Positions 21,359-26,069 of a DNA stretch of 26,069 bases are shown here, piece after piece (the first letter of the stretch is position 1; every line of letters starts with the position of its first letter). The translations under genes were made by a program, and so were the position numbers. The stretch covers positions 1-26,069 of the forward strand of contig CAZGVW010000167.1 of assembly GCA_964529265.1 (NCBI GenBank), read 5' to 3'. A model generated the notes under the pieces. It was not told the DNA's origin. It was given only the letters and a program-made list of their open reading frames with translations, and made no database searches. Source of the stretch: CAZGVW01 sp964529265. GTDB taxonomy: Bacteria > Planctomycetota > Phycisphaerae > Phycisphaerales > UBA1924.

Positions 21359-22521
21359 TGCCCGGCCGCCGCCCGCTCATGCCACGCCTTCAGCACCTCC
21401 GCCTCGCGCTCGGGCCTGATGCCCGCCTTCAGCGTCGCGCGCCGCTCCTCCGGCAGCGTCTCCCACCACTCCAGCGTCGCCTTCACCGTGTCCGCGATCG
21501 GGCGGAACGTCAATCCCGCCGCCATCGCCCGGTCCACGTTCGTGCGGCCGAAGCCCGCGTAGTCGCCCACCGGCGGCACCCACACCGGCATGTCCGACCA
21601 CGGCTGCACGTTGTGCTCCTGCAGGAACTCCGTCTCCACCCACGTCAGTTTCGCGTCGCTCTTCGTCGCCTTCACGCACGCATCGATCAGCCCGCCGATC
21701 GTCAGCGTCCCCGCCTTCCCCCACGGCCCCACCGCGTTGAACACGCCCACGATGTTCTTCTCCATCGTGTGCACCGTCCACTCGGCCAGGTCGCGCACGT
21801 CGATGATCTGCACCAGGTCGTCCGGCGAGCCCGGGCACATCACCTCGCCCCCGCGCCCCACGCGCACCGGCCAGTACGTGAACCGGTCCGATGGATCCCG
21901 CGGCCCCACGATCAGCCCCGGACGGATGTTCGTCACCCGCCCCGGCATCACCTCCTCCGCAGCCTGCTCGCTGAGCGCCTTCAGTGCCCCGTAGTGCTGC
22001 CGCACTTCCTCGCTCGTCGGATCATCCATCGTCGCCAGCGGCGAGTTCTCATCCCGCCCGGGCGTCGAATAGTCCGCGTACACCGACAGCGTCGAGATGA
22101 ACACATACTGCTTCACCGCGTCCTTCAGCAGCGTCGCCGAGTCCCGCACGATCCGCGGCACATAGCCCGACGTATCCACCACCGCGTCCCACTGCCGACC
22201 TTCCAGCGCCTTCAGGTCGCCGTCCCGGTTCCCTTCCAGCTTCTCGACATCCGGAAACAGGTGCGGATTCGTCCTTCCGCGGTTGAACAGCGTCAGCGTG
22301 TGCCCGCGCGCCATCGAGGCCTCAACCAGCGCCGGCCCCAGGAACCCCGTGCCCCCCAGAATCAGGATGCGCAGTTTCTTCGGCGCCTCGCCGCCGCCCG
22401 CCTGCCCGCGCGCAAACGGCGCCATCCCCAGGTGACCGATCCCCGCCGCGGCGCCCGCCAGCGCCGCCGCCATCAGAAACTCGCGACGCGAAGAACGCCC
22501 GTCAGACATCGTCACCGCCAT
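21355..22521 (-). CDS. NAD-dependent epimerase/dehydratase-family protein with twin-arginine signal
   Basis: 388 residues from the ATG at 22521 (AGGAG about eight bases upstream); the frame is open far upstream but that part is antisense to the YHS gene. The N-terminus has a Tat signal: SSRREFLMAAALAGAAAG with RR at 12-13 and a hydrophobic stretch to about 35, then Ala/Gly-rich cleavage context. The mature protein is an extended SDR: ILGGTGFLGPALVE with GGTGFLG (56-62), TLFNRGRTNP after strand 2, the catalytic region YVFISTLSVYADYS, and YGALK as YxxxK. It looks like the isoflavone-reductase or mRNA-binding (CSP41-like) branch of epimerases; the substrate is unknown. Export of an NAD enzyme by Tat is reasonable, since Tat moves folded cofactor-loaded proteins. 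It is coupled to the downstream transporter by a GTGA overlap. Confidence 0.88.
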   Translation of the reverse strand: MAVTMSDGRSSRREFLMAAALAGAAAGIGHLGMAPFARGQAGGGEAPKKLRILILGGTGFLGPALVEASMARGHTLTLFNRGRTNPHLFPDVEKLEGNRDGDLKALEGRQWDAVVDTSGYVPRIVRDSATLLKDAVKQYVFISTLSVYADYSTPGRDENSPLATMDDPTSEEVRQHYGALKALSEQAAEEVMPGRVTNIRPGLIVGPRDPSDRFTYWPVRVGRGGEVMCPGSPDDLVQIIDVRDLAEWTVHTMEKNIVGVFNAVGPWGKAGTLTIGGLIDACVKATKSDAKLTWVETEFLQEHNVQPWSDMPVWVPPVGDYAGFGRTNVDRAMAAGLTFRPIADTVKATLEWWETLPEERRATLKAGIRPEREAEVLKAWHERAAAGQ

Positions 22522-22722
22522 GACATCGCTCCTGCCCACATGAACCCACGCGAATCCGATCGCATTCCGCGCGGAATGCCTCAAAAACTCCACCCAGCGA
22601 TCCCTGTGTACCACAATGACTCCCTCAGGTTCCCCACCGAGGCCGGCGCCCACGAAACCCTCCTCCCACACGCGGCATCCAATCCACCGAGGGGCAAACG
22701 CCCGCGCCCAGGAGTCTCTCCC
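22522..22722. promoter_or_regulatory. Divergent intergenic region between the epimerase and YHS genes
   Basis: These 201 bases separate divergent genes and should carry both promoters. The stretch near 22555-22625 is the least GC-rich part of this region, but no clear -35/-10 pair or operator was found. The AGGAG for the YHS gene is at 22710. Confidence 0.3.
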
Positions 22723-23340
22723 ATGATCGCAAGGACGCTGCTCGCCGCTCTCGCCCTCGCGCTTGCCGCGCTCACGGCCATTCCCTCCCCGCGCGCATCG
22801 GCGCAGAGCGACCACCCCGCCTCGCAAGACCCCGCGGACCCCGACAACGCGCCCCGCGACGTCTCCCACTACAACCTCGACAAGAAGCACGTGGCCATCG
22901 AAGGCTACGACCCCGTCGCCTACTTCCCCGAAGGCGGCGGCAAGCCTGTGAAAGGAAAGAAGCAGTTCGAGCACACGCACCGCGGCGTCGTCTACCGCTT
23001 CAGCGCCGCCGACCATCTCGATCGCTTCAAGCAGAACCCGCGCCGCTACCAACCGACCTACGGCGGCTGGTGCGCATCCGCCATGGCCGACGGCGGCCGC
23101 AAAGTCGAGATCAGCCCGAAGAACTTCAGAGTCACCGATGGTCGCCTCTTCCTCTTCTACGAGGATGTCTTCACCGATGCGCAGGACTATTGGAAGAAAG
23201 ACGAGCCTGCCGCCACCACCGCGGCCGACGACCACTGGCGCCGACTCACAAAAGAAGAGCCGCGATTGAACAGCGAGCCCGATCCGAGCCCCGGCGCGCC
23301 CGACGTCCCGGATCCCGATAGGCCGCGTTCAGCGAAATGA
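22723..23340 (+). CDS. Exported YHS-domain protein
   Basis: 205 residues from the ATG at 22723, with AGGAG eight bases upstream. A signal peptide covers about 1-27 (LLAALALALAALTAIPSPRA, cut near ASA-QS). The YHS domain lies at about 50-145: HVAIEGYDPVAYFPEGG, KGKKQFEHTHRGVVYRF, QNPRRYQPTYGGWCASAMA. GGWCA is the place where some relatives in this family carry selenocysteine; here it is a Cys (TGC). YHS domains are short modules thought to bind metal, often copper or heavy metals in exported forms. The tail after about residue 160 is Pro/Asp-rich and probably disordered. No copper or nitrous-oxide genes are nearby, so the role is open. A strong terminator follows. Confidence 0.85.
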   Translation: MIARTLLAALALALAALTAIPSPRASAQSDHPASQDPADPDNAPRDVSHYNLDKKHVAIEGYDPVAYFPEGGGKPVKGKKQFEHTHRGVVYRFSAADHLDRFKQNPRRYQPTYGGWCASAMADGGRKVEISPKNFRVTDGRLFLFYEDVFTDAQDYWKKDEPAATTAADDHWRRLTKEEPRLNSEPDPSPGAPDVPDPDRPRSAK

Positions 23341-23393
23341 CTTCTCCCCCCCGACGGCGCACGCGCCTCGGCGACCACACCTCATCCCCCCGC

Positions 23394-23427
23394 GACAGGC
23401 CGGGCGCGCTCAGCGCGCCCGCCTGTC
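23394..23427 (+). terminator. Strong hairpin ending the YHS gene transcript
   Basis: GACAGG plus CGGGCGCGC (23394-23409, one bulged C) pairs with GCGCGCCCG plus CCTGTC (23413-23427): 15 base pairs and a 3-base loop, 53 bases past the YHS stop. Only a weak T stretch (TTCCGTTG) follows. A separate T6 at 23475-23480 lacks a good stem. Confidence 0.65.
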
Positions 23428-23568
23428 TTCCGTTGCACACGGGATCTCGCGGCTTGAGGCCATCGCCGCCTCCCTTTTTTCCATTGCCCCCCCACCGCTG
23501 ATCGGTTCTACTGGCCTCCGGCCCGATTCCCGGCGACCCCCGCCCGAATCCGGCCGGAGAGAAGATCC

Positions 23569-25902
23569 ATGGCGATCCGATCGGTCCTCGCCCCCCTCGC
23601 GGCTTTCAGCCTGCTCGCCCTCCCCGCCGCGGCTGCGCCGCCCATCGCCGACCGAACACCCAACGATGCGAGCCCCATCCAGATCCGCCTCGATGGCCAC
23701 CGTCTCGTCCGCGCCCTCGCCGACACCCCCGAGAAACTCGCCCTCCTGCTCGACCTCGCCTCCGATGTCTGGTCCCACCAGGTCGCGCCCGGGCCGCTCG
23801 ATGTGCTCATCCCCCCGGATCGCTGGGATGAGTTCCTGAACTCCGGCCTCGAGCACGTCATCCTCCAAGAAGACGTCCAGTCCCTCATCGACGCCGAGCG
23901 CAGCCGCCTCGCCGCCGCCAGAGACGAAGCCGGCGCCCTCCGCGGCCAGCCCGAAGGCCTCGCCTGGTTTGCCGACTACAAGACCTATGACGACGTGAAC
24001 GCCTATCTCGATGCGCTCGTCGCGCTTCGCCCCGATCTCGTCTCGCGCGTCGTCATCGGCCAGTCGCTCCAGGGCCGCGATATCGTCGGCGTGCGCATCT
24101 CCGGCCCCGGCGAAGGCAAGCCCACCGTCGTCCTCAACGGCTGCCAGCACGCACGCGAGTGGGTCGCGGTCATGACGCCCATGTTCATCCTCGATCGCTT
24201 CGTGCGCGAGTACGACGCCGACAAGCGCATCCGCGCCGCCGTCGATGGCGTCGAGTGGTTCATCCTCCCCATCATCAACCCCGATGGCTACGACTACACC
24301 TGGACCAACCAGCGCCTGTGGCGCAAGAACCGCCGCCCGAACTCCGGCGGGACCTTCGGCGTCGATCTGAACCGCAACTGGAGCGTCGGCTGGGGCGGCA
24401 ATGATGGCTCGAGCGGTTCAGGCAGCAGCGAAACCTACCGCGGCACCATGGCCTTCTCCGAGCCCGAAACGCTCGCCCTCGGCGGATTCATGTTCGATCT
24501 CGAATCCCTCGCCGCGCACATCGATTTCCACTCATACTCCCAGGTCGTCCTCTCCCCATGGGGCCACACCTCCGCCGCCGCGCCCGATGCCGACGCGCTA
24601 AACGCCATCGGCGCCGAGATGGCCCAGATCGCCACCTCCACCAACGGCGCGATCTACGACTCCGGCCCCGCCTCCACCACCCTCTACATCGCCAGCGGCG
24701 TCGTCACCGACTGGGTCTACGGCGACCGCGGCAAGTTCGCCTGGGCCATCGAACTCCGCGATACCGGCGCCTCCGGATTCCTTCTGCCGCCCGCCCAGAT
24801 CATCCCCACCGGCGAAGAGATGCTCCCAGCCATGCTCCATCTCTCCGAATCCATCCTCGCGCCCGTCCGCTTCGAGACCGGCGAGCCACCGATCGTGCTC
24901 CCCGCCGGCGCGCCCTATGAAGTCTCCATCGACATCGACGCCGATTTCGGCGCTTCGCTTGATGAATCCACGCTCGCCCTCTTCCACCGCGTCGGCCCCG
25001 CGGGCCCCTTCACCGAAACGCCGCTGACACTCTCGCGCGGGGCGGACGAAAACACGTACACCGCCACCATCCCGGGCGCTCCCTGCGGACAGACCGTCCA
25101 GTGGTGGTTCCGCGCCGCGGCGGTCGGCCGCCCAATCGAAACCTGGCCGCCGGAAGCCCCGAACACGCTTATCGAAGCCGCGGCGGCGCAGATCGACACG
25201 ATCTTCGCCGACGACTTCGAATCCGAATCCGGCTGGACCGCCGGCGCGCCCGGCGACACCGCCACCACCGGAATCTGGCTGCGCGCCAACCCCGTCGGCA
25301 CCTCCGCCCAGCCCGAGGACGATCACTCCGCCGAGGGAATCGAGTGCTTCGTCACAGGCAACGGCCAGCCCGGCGGCGCCGTCGGCTCCGCAGACGTGGA
25401 TAACGGCTTCACCACGCTCATCTCCCCGACGCTCGATTGCCTGACCACCGGCGATCCCTACATCGTCTACCACCGCTGGTTCTCCACCGTCCAGTCCAGC
25501 GACGCCCTCACCGTCTCCATCTCGAATGACGACGGCCAGAACTGGACCACCGTCGAAACTGTGAACACCAACCAGGCCTCCTGGAAGCGCCACGTCTTCC
25601 GCATCGCCGATCTCCTGCAGCCGACCTCGACCATGCGCCTGCGCTTCGTCGCCGCGGACAACAACCCGCAGTCCATCGTCGAAGCCGCCATCGACGACCT
25701 CGAGATCCTGAGCCTCGAATGCGCCCAGGCCTCCATCTTCGATCTCGATGGCGATGGCGCCATCGGCTCCGGCGACCTCGCGCTCCTCCTCGGCGCATGG
25801 GGCCCCTGCCCGCCCGCCCCCGCCGATTGCATCGCAGATTTCGATGCCGACGGCGCCGTCACCGCCGGCGACCTCGCCCTCATGCTCGGCGCCTGGGGCT
25901 GA
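23569..25902 (+). CDS. Secreted M14 zinc carboxypeptidase with C-terminal dockerin-like EF-hand repeats
   Basis: This 777-residue exported protein removes C-terminal residues from peptides, by family. A signal peptide spans about 1-23. A propeptide-like region follows at about 35-125 (APGPLDVLIPPDRWDEFLNS). The M14 domain is at about 130-430: HAREW with zinc ligands H194 and E197, VDLNRNW with carboxylate-binding N268 and R269, FHSYSQ with zinc ligand H321, tyrosine region TTLYIASGVVTDWVYG (Y373 candidate), and catalytic E395 in WAIELRDTG. Residues 440-720 are beta-rich, with a jellyroll-like segment after 545 (FADDFESESGWTAG). Two Ca-binding loops, DLDGDGAIGSGDLALLLGAW (725-744) and DADGAVTAGDLALMLGAW, end the protein; this pair is the anchor-type dockerin tail seen on many Phycisphaerae secreted proteins. 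GGAGAG lies about nine bases before the ATG at 23569. Confidence 0.93.
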   Translation: MAIRSVLAPLAAFSLLALPAAAAPPIADRTPNDASPIQIRLDGHRLVRALADTPEKLALLLDLASDVWSHQVAPGPLDVLIPPDRWDEFLNSGLEHVILQEDVQSLIDAERSRLAAARDEAGALRGQPEGLAWFADYKTYDDVNAYLDALVALRPDLVSRVVIGQSLQGRDIVGVRISGPGEGKPTVVLNGCQHAREWVAVMTPMFILDRFVREYDADKRIRAAVDGVEWFILPIINPDGYDYTWTNQRLWRKNRRPNSGGTFGVDLNRNWSVGWGGNDGSSGSGSSETYRGTMAFSEPETLALGGFMFDLESLAAHIDFHSYSQVVLSPWGHTSAAAPDADALNAIGAEMAQIATSTNGAIYDSGPASTTLYIASGVVTDWVYGDRGKFAWAIELRDTGASGFLLPPAQIIPTGEEMLPAMLHLSESILAPVRFETGEPPIVLPAGAPYEVSIDIDADFGASLDESTLALFHRVGPAGPFTETPLTLSRGADENTYTATIPGAPCGQTVQWWFRAAAVGRPIETWPPEAPNTLIEAAAAQIDTIFADDFESESGWTAGAPGDTATTGIWLRANPVGTSAQPEDDHSAEGIECFVTGNGQPGGAVGSADVDNGFTTLISPTLDCLTTGDPYIVYHRWFSTVQSSDALTVSISNDDGQNWTTVETVNTNQASWKRHVFRIADLLQPTSTMRLRFVAADNNPQSIVEAAIDDLEILSLECAQASIFDLDGDGAIGSGDLALLLGAWGPCPPAPADCIADFDADGAVTAGDLALMLGAWG

Positions 25903-25947
25903 GTCCTGCGATCAACCGGCGCAAACACAGGGGGCGGCCGCCACACA

Positions 25948-25963
25948 ACTGAGAAGACTCAGT
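25948..25963 (+). terminator. Small hairpin after the carboxypeptidase gene
   Basis: ACTGAG pairs with CTCAGT around the tetraloop AAGA, 45 bases past the stop. It is short and has no T tract, so it is a weak terminator candidate. Confidence 0.3.
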
Positions 25964-25988
25964 AGGGCCGTCGCGCGCCACTGGGGGT

Positions 25989-26064
25989 GCCGTGGGGGGG
26001 CGGGGGGCTGTTGGAGCAGGGCGACAAAGAAACGCAAAATGAAAAGCAGACCCCCCCCCACGGC
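25989..26064. repeat. Inverted repeat at the right window edge, related to the palindromic repeat tail
   Basis: GCCGTGGGGGGG (25989-26000) and its complement (26053-26064) enclose 52 bases. Read on the minus strand, the 25982-26000 side gives CCCACGGCACCCCCAG, which matches the CACGGCACCCCC tail of copies A-D in opposite orientation. The enclosed bases at 26020-26050 are unusually A-rich for this genome. The window ends five bases later, so the element may continue. Confidence 0.45.
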
Positions 26065-26069
26065 CACGC

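Noticed and set aside
19667..21562. Open plus-strand frame of 631 codons
   Set aside because: Overlaps the end of the phosphatase gene in another frame and runs antisense to the transporter; His/Arg/Pro-rich composition typical of mirror frames.
1..26069. tRNA genes, rRNA genes, CRISPR arrays, riboswitches, IS elements
   Set aside because: No CCA-adjacent T-loop pattern (GGTTCRANNCC) in a plausible cloverleaf, no spaced direct repeats, no recognised aptamer core and no transposase sequence seen by eye.

Overview
The window is high-GC bacterial chromosome, most likely from a planctomycete of the Phycisphaerae/Phycisphaerales kind. The pointers are a secreted peptidase ending in two dockerin-like EF-hand repeats of the form common in that group, many exported Ala/Gly/Pro-rich proteins, an ECF sigma/anti-sigma pair with a zinc-less anti-sigma, a Tat-exported epimerase and a TatC with a large periplasmic insertion. 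There are no phage, plasmid, IS or CRISPR genes, no tRNA or rRNA, and the lineage call is inference from protein style only.

Layout. Positions 1-794 hold the N-terminal part of aconitase (minus, cut by the window edge), followed by an M61 peptidase (1026-2966, minus). A three-gene minus-strand operon runs from an ECF sigma factor (5738-6343) through its probable membrane anti-sigma (5068-5706) to an exported PDZ/coiled-coil protein (3431-4990). Divergent from it are tatC and tadA (6453-7927, overlapping by one base). A small YjfB-like gene (8049-8264) follows, flanked by copies of a palindromic intergenic repeat. Next come a frameshifted SDR gene and a SAM methyltransferase (8453-9967, minus), an exported methyltransferase-fold protein (10039-11163, minus), upp (11281-11928, plus), a lipoprotein (12032-12577, minus), an intact SDR (12834-13595, minus) and a small membrane protein (13758-14042, minus).

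The right half holds an isolated nuoF (14194-15591, minus), an LptF/LptG-type permease (15689-16981, minus), a small uncharacterised protein (17085-17357, plus), a 715-base structured gap with no convincing gene, and a dCache-HAMP-SpoIIE phosphatase (18073-20010, plus). Then come a translationally coupled pair of Tat-signal epimerase and ADP/ATP-carrier-like transporter (20021-22521, minus), an exported YHS-domain protein (22723-23340, plus) and an M14 carboxypeptidase with dockerin-like tail (23569-25902, plus).

The genes are mostly housekeeping and cell-envelope functions: TCA cycle and complex I, tRNA wobble editing, uracil salvage, Tat export, LPS export, signalling and extracellular proteolysis. 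The least ordinary things are: a family of palindromic intergenic repeats; a reversal of strand composition (plus strand G-rich on the left, C-rich on the right, whatever the coding strand) with its transition at roughly 14-17 kb; the sigma/anti-sigma/PDZ operon; a methyltransferase fold behind a signal peptide; and the TatC insertion. I found no clearly new multi-gene system; the sigma operon is the nearest candidate.
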